This document shows positions 1-6,521 of a stretch of 9,681 bases of DNA, in pieces. A program made the translations under genes and the position numbers. Below the pieces are notes generated by a model. It was not told the origin of the DNA and searched no databases. It saw only the letters and a list, made by a program, of their open reading frames with translations. This DNA is from Pseudomonadota bacterium (GTDB lineage: Bacteria; Bdellovibrionota; Bacteriovoracia; Bacteriovoracales; Bacteriovoracaceae), in NCBI GenBank assembly GCA_023432655.1, contig JAEYUK010000033.1, positions 1 to 9,681 of the forward strand, given 5' to 3'. The stretch's first letter is position 1. Each line of letters begins with the position of its first letter.

Positions 1-2990
1 ATGTCATAGAAGATACGGTCATGAGTATTGATGGAATTGAACTAGTGACCTCCACTTCACAGCAAGGTCGAACCACCATTACGATCCAGTTCATTCTGGA
101 ACAAGACATCGATGCGGCCTTGCTACAAGTCCAAACAAAACTCTCCCAGGCCCAACGTAACTTACCCCAGACTATTGATCCTCCCATTATTACAAAAACC
201 AATCCAAACGATCAGCCTATCATGTGGGCCGCTCTGTATAGTCCGGAAGGACAATCGTTAAGAGATATTTCTTTATTAGTCAGAAATAAAATAAAGGGGA
301 TGCTCACCACGGTTGAAGGCGTTGGGGATATCAGATTGGGTGGTTATCTCGATCCACAAATGCGCATTTGGTTTAATCCGATAGAGATGAAAAAAAGACA
401 AATCACCGCCAATGATATTGTGGAGGCGATCAATAACGAACATAAATTAGCGCCTACTGGGTACCAGAATAAAAAAGATCAGGAAACCTACGTTAGAGTC
501 ATGTCTGAATTCACCGATGCCCAGGAATGCGAAAAGATCTTTATTGGGGCCCGTCAGGGGCAACCCATTTTTTCCAAAACCCAGATAGGTGATGTCGCCA
601 AATGTGTTGAAGGAACGGATGAAATACGTCGCATATCCCGCTATAACGGAATAGAACCGGCCATAGGCCTTGGTGTGGTCAAGCGTCCTGGAACTAATGC
701 TGTAGCCGTTGGTGAGGGAGTGAAAGACAAACTAGAAAATCTAAAAAACCAACTTCCCCCTGGCATTAAGCTTGATATTGTCACTGACACAACTGTCTTC
801 ATTAAAGATGCCGTTAAAGAGTTAGGGACGACTCTCTTTTTATCAGTCATCCTGACTTCTCTCGTCTGTTATCTTTTTCTTGGGACATTGAGTTCGGCCT
901 TTAATGTGATTCTCGCGATACCTGTTTCCTTAATTGGTTCATTTATCATTTTAAATGCTTTGGGCTTTACTATTAATAGCTTTACCTTAATGGCACTTTC
1001 ACTTTCAATCGGGATCGTGGTGGATGATGCCATTATGGTGCTTGAAAATATTGGCCGCCATCTTGAGAGTGGAAAAAACAGAGTCCTGGCCTCCCTCCTT
1101 GGTGCAAAAGAAATAGCTGGTGCTGCCACTGCTGCGACCATCGCTGTTTTAGCAATATTTATTCCCGTCGTTTTCATGGAAGGGATCGTCGGAAAATTCT
1201 TCTTTCAATTCGGTGTAACGCTATCAGTGGCGGTCATGATTTCTTTACTAGAGGCCTTGAGTCTCGCTCCCATGAGGACATCCCAGTATTTGAAAGTAGG
1301 AGCGACCAACAGACTCACGAATTCCATATCAAAAGGCATGAATTGGTTGGGCCATAAATATCATAGAGCACTGATTTTTTGCCTGGGCCACCGGAAGACC
1401 ATCCTTCTTGCTTCGACTCTGGTATTTCTCACGTCACTTTCTACGATAAATTTTCTAAGGAAAGAATTCCTTCCACCACAAGACCAAAGCCGGTTTATGG
1501 TTACTCTCTATACCAAAATGGGAAGCTCCATTGAATATACCGATGGTGTCTTCAAAAGACTGGAAAAAATACTCGCCTCAAGAGGAGAAATCTCTCACTA
1601 TTATGTCGCTGTCGGAGGATTTGGAGGCGGCTTAGTTAATCAAGGGATCCCCTTCATCACCATGAAAGAGCCAAACGAACGACCTCTCCTAGCTCCTTTT
1701 AAAAAGAAGCCGACTCAGCAGGAATTCATGGAGTACTTAAGAAAAGAAATCCAAAAAGTAGAAGGAGTGGTGCGGGCCTCCCTATTAGATTTATCGCTTT
1801 CAGGATTCACCTCCCAGCGGGGTTATCCGATTGAGTTTTCTCTTCAAGGACCTGAGTGGAACAAACTTGCAAGTTATTCGAAAGAACTTATTGGCCGTTT
1901 AAATAAATCGGGACTCATGAGTGACGTTGATACTGATTACAACCCAAATATGCCGGAATTAAAAATCATCCCGGATCGGGATAAGGCGGCCCTTTACGGA
2001 GTGCCTGTTGGGGATATTGCCACAGTCATTGCTTCAACCGTTGGAGGGTTAAAACTTCTTCCAAATAAGTATACCGATAGATCAGGTCATCGGGATGATA
2101 TTCAAGTAAAACTCGATCCGGAATTTAATCAGGACGCTCAGGATCTGAATAACCTTGAGGTAAGAAATGTCGCAGGAGAAGTTGTTCCATTAAAAAATGT
2201 CGTCACAGTTGAAGAGGGCTCCACTCTCCTCACCATCACTCGCTATAATAGAGAAAGAGGAATAAGTATTTTTGGGAACTTCAAACAAGGTGTTTCTCAA
2301 TCAGAGGTCGTAAGTTTTATTGAAAAAAATGCCGAAGAAATATTGCCAAAAGGCTATCATATCACAGCGACGGGAAGTTCCAAGGCCTTCGCAGAATCCT
2401 TCCAAAGTCTTCTCATGGCCTTATTCTTAGGAATTATTATCTCGTATATGGTTTTAGCTAGTCAGTTTAATAGCTTCCTTCACCCAGCGATTATTCTTCT
2501 CGCACTCCCTTTTAGTATCAGTGGTGCCTTATTTGCCATGACGCTAACAGACACTTCTTTAAATATTTATAGCTTGATTGGAATTTTGCTCCTGATGGGA
2601 ATTGTGAAAAAGAATTCCATTCTCTTGGTTGAATTCACGAACCAAAAAAGGGCCGAGGGGAAGGATATTAATACCGCACTCCTGGAGGCTTGCCCCATTC
2701 GCTTAAGGCCAATCATCATGACATCGATTTCCACCATTGCTGGTGCCATACCACCTGCCCTGGCCTTGGGATCAGGGGCAGAAGTTATGCATCCCATGGC
2801 GATTGCCGTGATTGGAGGCGTCTTCTTATCCACCATTCTCACCCTCTTTGTGGTACCTTGTGCCTATAGCTTGTTTGGACGTTTTGAAAGTAGGAAGCAT
2901 GAAAAAGAATTAAAAGAAACAATTTCAGAACTTGATCACCTTAAAAAGGCCAGGCTAGAAGCCGACCAAACAACTCATTTAAAACAGTAG
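1..2990 (+). CDS. RND efflux transporter, HAE-1 type inner-membrane subunit (5' end outside window)
   Basis: Proton-driven inner-membrane pump subunit of a tripartite RND system, which exports drugs or other small amphiphiles with a periplasmic adaptor and an outer-membrane channel. The frame is open to the first base (first full codon at 3) and reads VIEDTV before the ATG at 21. That matches the family's interior porter region, so the ATG at 21 is not the start; roughly 50-60 residues including TM1 are missing. About 995 residues are visible against the usual 1020-1050. Visible marks are the TM4 acidic pair in GIVVDDAIMVLENI (codons 1023-1028), the TM10 lysine in GIVKKNSILLVEF (codon 2610), the RLRPIIMTS stretch of TM11, and two repeats of a porter region plus hydrophobic helices. 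The C-terminus ends in a charged, probably helical tail after the last membrane segment. The adaptor gene is presumably upstream. The substrate cannot be told; a link to the isonitrile genes is possible but unsupported, as those lie on the other strand over 5 kb away. Confidence 0.95.
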   Translation, partial: VIEDTVMSIDGIELVTSTSQQGRTTITIQFILEQDIDAALLQVQTKLSQAQRNLPQTIDPPIITKTNPNDQPIMWAALYSPEGQSLRDISLLVRNKIKGMLTTVEGVGDIRLGGYLDPQMRIWFNPIEMKKRQITANDIVEAINNEHKLAPTGYQNKKDQETYVRVMSEFTDAQECEKIFIGARQGQPIFSKTQIGDVAKCVEGTDEIRRISRYNGIEPAIGLGVVKRPGTNAVAVGEGVKDKLENLKNQLPPGIKLDIVTDTTVFIKDAVKELGTTLFLSVILTSLVCYLFLGTLSSAFNVILAIPVSLIGSFIILNALGFTINSFTLMALSLSIGIVVDDAIMVLENIGRHLESGKNRVLASLLGAKEIAGAATAATIAVLAIFIPVVFMEGIVGKFFFQFGVTLSVAVMISLLEALSLAPMRTSQYLKVGATNRLTNSISKGMNWLGHKYHRALIFCLGHRKTILLASTLVFLTSLSTINFLRKEFLPPQDQSRFMVTLYTKMGSSIEYTDGVFKRLEKILASRGEISHYYVAVGGFGGGLVNQGIPFITMKEPNERPLLAPFKKKPTQQEFMEYLRKEIQKVEGVVRASLLDLSLSGFTSQRGYPIEFSLQGPEWNKLASYSKELIGRLNKSGLMSDVDTDYNPNMPELKIIPDRDKAALYGVPVGDIATVIASTVGGLKLLPNKYTDRSGHRDDIQVKLDPEFNQDAQDLNNLEVRNVAGEVVPLKNVVTVEEGSTLLTITRYNRERGISIFGNFKQGVSQSEVVSFIEKNAEEILPKGYHITATGSSKAFAESFQSLLMALFLGIIISYMVLASQFNSFLHPAIILLALPFSISGALFAMTLTDTSLNIYSLIGILLLMGIVKKNSILLVEFTNQKRAEGKDINTALLEACPIRLRPIIMTSISTIAGAIPPALALGSGAEVMHPMAIAVIGGVFLSTILTLFVVPCAYSLFGRFESRKHEKELKETISELDHLKKARLEADQTTHLKQ

Positions 2991-3041
2991 CTTCAGTAAC
3001 TATTAGAAAATACCGATAGGCTCCGTATGGAGTCTCCAATC

Positions 3042-3629
3042 ATGAAAATATTCATCACTACTCTTCTGTCTATGTTTTGTTTTTATGCCGTTGCCGAAGA
3101 TGGAATTCATCGGATTAAATGCATTACATTGAACGATGATTATAAACCTGATGGTGGAAGTTTTAGTGTGAAAAAGGCCATCGGTAAGATTGGAGGGTCA
3201 GATACTGTTATAACAGAAAAAAAGAATGTCTCTTTCTTAGATGATTTCAAAACAGAGCAAAAAGACATTGTGCACACTCTGTGTAAGCAGGACGGAAAAG
3301 AAAAGTCTTCAGAATATGAGAACAGCTATGAAATATGCGGGTTTCAAATGAATCTCGTCAATAAAGAGGGAGCAAGCCTAGTCATATCCTCTAGCTTCAA
3401 TATTGATGAAACAGACTGCCAGGCAGAACTACCCCAGGACCTGGTCCATAAAATAAGATCATATCTCATCAAGGGCTTTGCCGAAGAGGCCAGACTAAAA
3501 GCAGAATTAAGCGAAAAGAAAGTTGGCCATATTTTTTTCCAGGATAAACGTGGGCAAAAGGTAATTAAACGAATTCAATGCGGTTCGGAGTCTGATAATA
3601 GAATAAAAGTTAAAGGCGCAAATAGATAG
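3042..3629 (+). CDS. Secreted protein of unknown function
   Basis: I do not recognise the family. The protein (195 residues from this start) has a clear Sec signal peptide, MKIFITTLLSMFCFYAVA, with likely cleavage before EDG, so it should be periplasmic or secreted. The mature part has five cysteines (in RIKC, TLC, YEIC, ETDC and IQC), which could form disulfides, and a charged helical segment near residues 145-170. I chose the ATG at 3042 because it gives a classic M-K signal-peptide n-region and has GGAG nine bases upstream. An in-frame ATG at 3027 would add five residues (MESPI) and has only a weak AGG. It lies 51 bases after the RND gene on the same strand with no terminator between, so it is probably co-transcribed with the pump. 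It ends in a strong terminator. Function is unknown. Confidence 0.75.
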   Translation: MKIFITTLLSMFCFYAVAEDGIHRIKCITLNDDYKPDGGSFSVKKAIGKIGGSDTVITEKKNVSFLDDFKTEQKDIVHTLCKQDGKEKSSEYENSYEICGFQMNLVNKEGASLVISSSFNIDETDCQAELPQDLVHKIRSYLIKGFAEEARLKAELSEKKVGHIFFQDKRGQKVIKRIQCGSESDNRIKVKGANR

Positions 3630-3660
3630 TCCCGCTGATTGCGGGACTATCTCGTTTTTT
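3624..3660 (+). terminator. Rho-independent terminator overlapping a stop codon
   Basis: A perfect 12-bp stem is formed by AGATAGTCCCGC (3624-3635) and GCGGGACTATCT (3641-3652) with a 5-base loop TGATT, followed by CG and six T (3655-3660). The stop codon TAG (3627-3629) lies within the left arm. It closes the plus-strand block and lies directly at the end of the convergent minus-strand gene, whose TAA is at 3661-3659. On the minus strand the stem is followed only by ATTTGCG, so termination in that direction would be weaker. Confidence 0.9.
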
Positions 3661-3949
3661 AATCGACTCTTTCTTCAACTTTGTCTAAAGACTTCTTCTT
3701 TCTCTCTTCTTCTTTTTCAAGAGCTTTTTTCTTAGTGTCGTAATGCTCTTCCATTCTCTCTTGTTCAAGCTCGAGCTGCTCTTCGCTAGCTTCTTCTTGT
3801 CTTTCAATCTCAGATTCCTCGAACTCTTTTTTATCCTCTACCCGCTCTTCCTGTCGTTCAACTTTACTCTCTTCACCTTTTTTATCAAACCAACCAGCAA
3901 ATGAGTTCAGAGAGAAAATACTGATAGAAGCAATCAATAAATATTTCAT
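3659..3949 (-). CDS. Small secreted charged coiled-coil protein
   Basis: A 96-residue protein of unknown function. Residues 1-18 form a signal peptide (MKYLLIASISIFSLNSFA, cleavage likely before GWF). The rest is almost entirely Glu, Lys, Arg and Gln with scattered Leu and Val, the composition of a long single alpha-helix or coiled coil. There is no lipobox cysteine, so it would be soluble in the periplasm or secreted. The start at 3949 is supported by GGAGGA six bases upstream. It lies 74 bases downstream of the transglutaminase-like gene on the same strand and shares its convergent end with the terminator of the plus-strand gene. The repeated Glu/Lys codons make the DNA low in complexity, but the signal peptide and ribosome site argue that it is a real gene. 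Confidence 0.75.
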   Translation of the reverse strand: MKYLLIASISIFSLNSFAGWFDKKGEESKVERQEERVEDKKEFEESEIERQEEASEEQLELEQERMEEHYDTKKKALEKEEERKKKSLDKVEERVD

Positions 3950-4023
3950 AGTGGTTCCTCCGTTACCTACTTACGTTGAAGTCAGAAGCCAAAATGGACA
4001 ATACTTATTGAATCAATCCACAT

Positions 4024-5103
4024 TTATTCAGTCAGAGAATCGTCCAGGAGTTCAGGTAAGCGAGAGAAAAGCCCCGTAAAACGAGTGGGTTTTCTTGATA
4101 ACCATAGGAAGTCAGGCCGCTGATTACTAATCCAATCTCCCCCAATGATGCGGCCAGCGCCATCCAGGTCCAGGTAGTATTCGTAAGTTCTAGAGCTGGT
4201 TCTTTGTCGGGATGTCCCTAAAACAGGTTCCCAGGTATTCCGGGTCAGAAGAAAAACATACTTCACTACTGTTCTAACTCTTGCCACAGAAACCGTCCCT
4301 GGAGCGGAAGTACTTCGGGGTGATAGATTTCTGTTTCGAATGGTTGAACTATAGTCATAAGCAATATGATTCCAGACTTCACGATTGCGATCAATATCAG
4401 CAATAAAAGTTGTCCCATCAACGCCCAGTTTGTTTGAAAGGATTAAGTGGAAGGCCCCGGCATTCATATCGTGTTGGCAGCGATCAGTCGTTGTTGTTGT
4501 ATTGTTACAACGACTGCCCATTTGAGAATGACCATCAGTAAATTTCTTTGCGTAGTACCAGCTTAAAATGCCCTTAATATCAGAGGACCCGAAGGGGATG
4601 CGAATTCCATCAGGATTGGTCACCACGATAGGCGTCGGTTCAGAAAAATTCATCGCGGCACCGGCCCAACCATCACAAATCCCTTCCCAGGTGGGTCTTG
4701 AAGGACTGGCGTAATTATCAACCTCTCTTTTTACCGGGTAATCATAACGACCTATGAAAAGGTCCCATTTCTCAGAAGGGGCCAGGGCCCTTAGTTGAGA
4801 CTCACTCATCTGCTCTGCCTGGGCCTTAGTCGGGGAAACTAAGTTAAAACCGGAAGGTCTCGCAGCATTCCAGCGATAATTAATCCCTCCCTTATAGCGG
4901 GCCCAGTAATCACTAGACCAATACCTTTCGGGATCAGAAACTTTGCCACGAAGTGGTAAGTCGGAGAAGCGGAAATTTATTGTGGTACTCATGATAAGAG
5001 GATCCGAAATCCTCATCCATGCCCTATCAATATCGATATTAGTTGCGGCAAAACTCAATTGAACTGATGAAAAACAAATCAAACCATATGAAAGGATTTT
5101 CAT
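4024..5103 (-). CDS. Secreted transglutaminase-elicitor-like protein
   Basis: Likely an exported member of the transglutaminase-elicitor family, whose best known members are the oomycete cell-wall transglutaminases (GP42/Pep-13) that cross-link Gln and Lys side chains. Residues 1-19 form a signal peptide (cleavage near SFA/ATN). The core shows ICDGWAGAA with the candidate nucleophile Cys143, NAGAFHL with His219, a nearby acidic stretch FIADIDR (236-238), EVWNHIAY with His246, and a C-terminal DGAGRIIGGDW...RPDFLW block (residues 314-334). This order (Cys motif, His motifs, then the GG-D/E-W...PDFLW ending) is what I recall of the family; assignment of the triad is inference. Cys199 and Cys209 in the mature domain may pair. 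The length of 359 fits a single-domain enzyme. The start is set by AGGAGG five bases upstream. That ribosome site can pair with CCTCCT just before it, so translation may be regulated. It lies 86 bases after the glycosidase-like gene. Confidence 0.7.
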   Translation of the reverse strand: MKILSYGLICFSSVQLSFAATNIDIDRAWMRISDPLIMSTTINFRFSDLPLRGKVSDPERYWSSDYWARYKGGINYRWNAARPSGFNLVSPTKAQAEQMSESQLRALAPSEKWDLFIGRYDYPVKREVDNYASPSRPTWEGICDGWAGAAMNFSEPTPIVVTNPDGIRIPFGSSDIKGILSWYYAKKFTDGHSQMGSRCNNTTTTTDRCQHDMNAGAFHLILSNKLGVDGTTFIADIDRNREVWNHIAYDYSSTIRNRNLSPRSTSAPGTVSVARVRTVVKYVFLLTRNTWEPVLGTSRQRTSSRTYEYYLDLDGAGRIIGGDWISNQRPDFLWLSRKPTRFTGLFSRLPELLDDSLTE

Positions 5104-5108
5104 TTTGG

Positions 5109-5129
5109 CCTCCTCTGGACGTCAGGAGG
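5109..5129 (-). promoter_or_regulatory. Hairpin able to hide the ribosome site of the transglutaminase-like gene
   Basis: On the minus-strand RNA, CCTCCT (5129-5124) is followed by a 9-base loop and then AGGAGG (5114-5109), giving a perfect six-pair, mostly GC stem. The AGGAGG arm is the Shine-Dalgarno site of the gene starting at 5103. The upstream arm has the same sequence as the anti-Shine-Dalgarno of 16S rRNA, so it would compete directly with the ribosome. The pairing is seen in the sequence; a regulatory role is inference. Confidence 0.5.
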
Positions 5130-5189
5130 TTAAAATCGAGGGCACCTGTTGAATAGTCCGGCCTGGTCAAACTTACTTAACTAAAAAAG

Positions 5190-6515
5190 TTACTTAATGA
5201 ATTCAATTTCGCTTAGGAAAGTCCACTGAAGATTACTAAGTTTAATGCGCACCTTCTGACAGCTAGAGTTTAAGGCTTTTTGATTGGAAAAAACAAATTC
5301 GCTATCCGCCACCTCAATAGGTAAATGATCAATCCTTAGAAAAACGTCATCGCAATAAATTTGAAGTTTATGAGGGAAAGAAATACCTTCGGCCGATTGG
5401 TGCAGCAGGTGGATAGAAATCCAGTTTATCTCTTTTTTTTCACCAAGGTCAAAGACGATATCCGTCTCCCCTAGAATTCCTACCCATTCTTGATCGAGAT
5501 AGTTTATGGGAGAAGCTGTCACTTTATTGAAAAGCTTATTTTTATCATCCGGGTAGGTAGAAGAAGGTGGAGTTAAATAAAAGTATGCATGAGGAGTTAT
5601 AGTTCCGTTCTTATAACCATCTCGTAAAGGAAGTTTGGTGAGATGGATTTGACCTAACCAACTTAACCTGATCTGGGTATAACGATCATTTGCCTGAGCC
5701 AGCTGAGCGTTCAATCGGGAAAGAGAGGTAGCTGTATAACCACCACCTTTAAGAAGATCTTTGCCCCAATTAAATAATTCAACCGTGGCCCAGAACCCCG
5801 ATGGTTCCAGCGCCCGGGAAAGAGATTGAATATAACTTTTCTTATCTAACACTCCATCGGCCCCTACGCTGTCTTGCCAGGCCTGAATATCAACTCCTGT
5901 GGTTTTTTTAAAAAGCCGGGCCCTACCGGCCACTTCTCCGGGTGTGATTTTTCCCACCAGATCTTTTAAATACGGGGAAACAACAATAGGATGAAGGGAG
6001 CTTCTCCGAATCACCTTAACTAGACCCCGAAAATAAGAGAAGTAAAACTCCTCCAGGTGGCCCGGTTCATCAGGTATGTACCATCCTTTTAATTCTCGAT
6101 ATTTTTTAAATAAAGGAAGAAACTCACTGACTAATTTTGCTGTCTCACCGATAGCAAATTTTGAGTTAGGGGGAGCATAAAACTCTGGACAACTGTTCAT
6201 CGTACTAAGTAGGCCCAGATATATATTAAACTTTCGCTTTCGTGCCTCTTCCAGAATAGGATAAAGCTTACCGGGAAAACCCTTTACCCAATCAGTTTTA
6301 TTCTCACGACATCCTCCGGTTTTATGTTTCGTCGCCTCAATAACCAGAGTGTCCATACCAAGTTTTTCTAAGAGCTCAAAGTAACGAGGAACCTCACTTA
6401 AGGGAAGTTCCTCTTGATTCGGATAACCAAAGTGGAGGAAGGTCCCATTTAAAATGGTGTGACCATGTGACACTGGAGAAGTAAATAAGAGAAGAAGTGA
6501 ATAGAGAATCCACAT
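5190..6515 (-). CDS. Secreted DUF4434-type glycoside-hydrolase-like protein with C-terminal discoidin-like domain
   Basis: Probably acts on a carbohydrate outside the cytoplasm. Residues 1-18 form a hydrophobic signal peptide that lacks the usual basic n-region residue. Residues about 20-300 look like the TIM-barrel DUF4434 family: GTFLHFGYP near the start, LGMDTLVIE (52-60), KFNIYLGL, GWYIPDEP with Asp149/Glu150, IVVSPYL, VDIQAWQDSVG (208-218) and WATVELF with Glu246. Glu150 and Glu246 are the natural candidates for acid/base and nucleophile. Residues about 325-441 (KLFNKVTASP...VFDLGEKKEINWISIHLL...FPHKLQIYCDD...VRIKLS) look like an F5/8 type C (discoidin) carbohydrate-binding beta-sandwich. 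The ATG at 6515 is the only possible ATG: three bases earlier is the in-frame P450 stop TAA, and the next Met is residue 54. It is the last gene of the tight isonitrile operon. I see no convincing terminator in the 86 bases after it. Substrate is unknown. Confidence 0.75.
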   Translation of the reverse strand: MWILYSLLLLFTSPVSHGHTILNGTFLHFGYPNQEELPLSEVPRYFELLEKLGMDTLVIEATKHKTGGCRENKTDWVKGFPGKLYPILEEARKRKFNIYLGLLSTMNSCPEFYAPPNSKFAIGETAKLVSEFLPLFKKYRELKGWYIPDEPGHLEEFYFSYFRGLVKVIRRSSLHPIVVSPYLKDLVGKITPGEVAGRARLFKKTTGVDIQAWQDSVGADGVLDKKSYIQSLSRALEPSGFWATVELFNWGKDLLKGGGYTATSLSRLNAQLAQANDRYTQIRLSWLGQIHLTKLPLRDGYKNGTITPHAYFYLTPPSSTYPDDKNKLFNKVTASPINYLDQEWVGILGETDIVFDLGEKKEINWISIHLLHQSAEGISFPHKLQIYCDDVFLRIDHLPIEVADSEFVFSNQKALNSSCQKVRIKLSNLQWTFLSEIEFIK

Positions 6516-6521
6516 TCCTTA
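6515..6521 (-). promoter_or_regulatory. Stop-start junction TAA-GGA-ATG between P450 and glycosidase-like gene
   Basis: On the minus strand the P450 stop TAA (6521-6519) is followed by GGA and then the ATG of the next gene, all in the same frame. The only Shine-Dalgarno-like bases are AAGGA touching the ATG, too close for normal initiation. This suggests that ribosomes finishing the P450 restart here (translational coupling). Read-through of the TAA would give an in-frame fusion. The layout is seen in the sequence; the mechanism is inference. Confidence 0.5.

Noticed and set aside
21..23. ATG at 21 as the true start of the RND gene
   Set aside because: The frame is open to the window edge and the upstream codons encode residues expected inside the first porter region; the first transmembrane helix would otherwise be missing.
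641..1177. Two minus-strand open frames (69 and 102 codons) inside the RND gene
   Set aside because: They are shadows of the strongly supported RND coding frame; no family motif, ribosome site or signal peptide supports them.
2567..2842. Minus-strand open frame of 91 codons inside the RND gene
   Set aside because: It lies opposite the TM10-TM11 region of the pump and shows no recognisable protein features.
1..2990. RND pump as the dedicated exporter of the isonitrile product
   Set aside because: It is on the opposite strand, more than 5 kb from isnA and separated by a strong terminator; nothing in the sequence ties it to the pathway.
3665..3860. Low-complexity CTT/TTC-rich stretch as a DNA repeat
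   Set aside because: It is explained by Glu, Lys and Arg codons of the minus-strand coiled-coil gene and has no regular repeat unit.
5175..5200. TAACT-T5-AGTTA hairpin (minus strand) at the end of the glycosidase-like gene as a terminator
   Set aside because: The stem is only five AT-rich pairs and the T-run lies in the loop, not after the stem, so it does not qualify as an intrinsic terminator.
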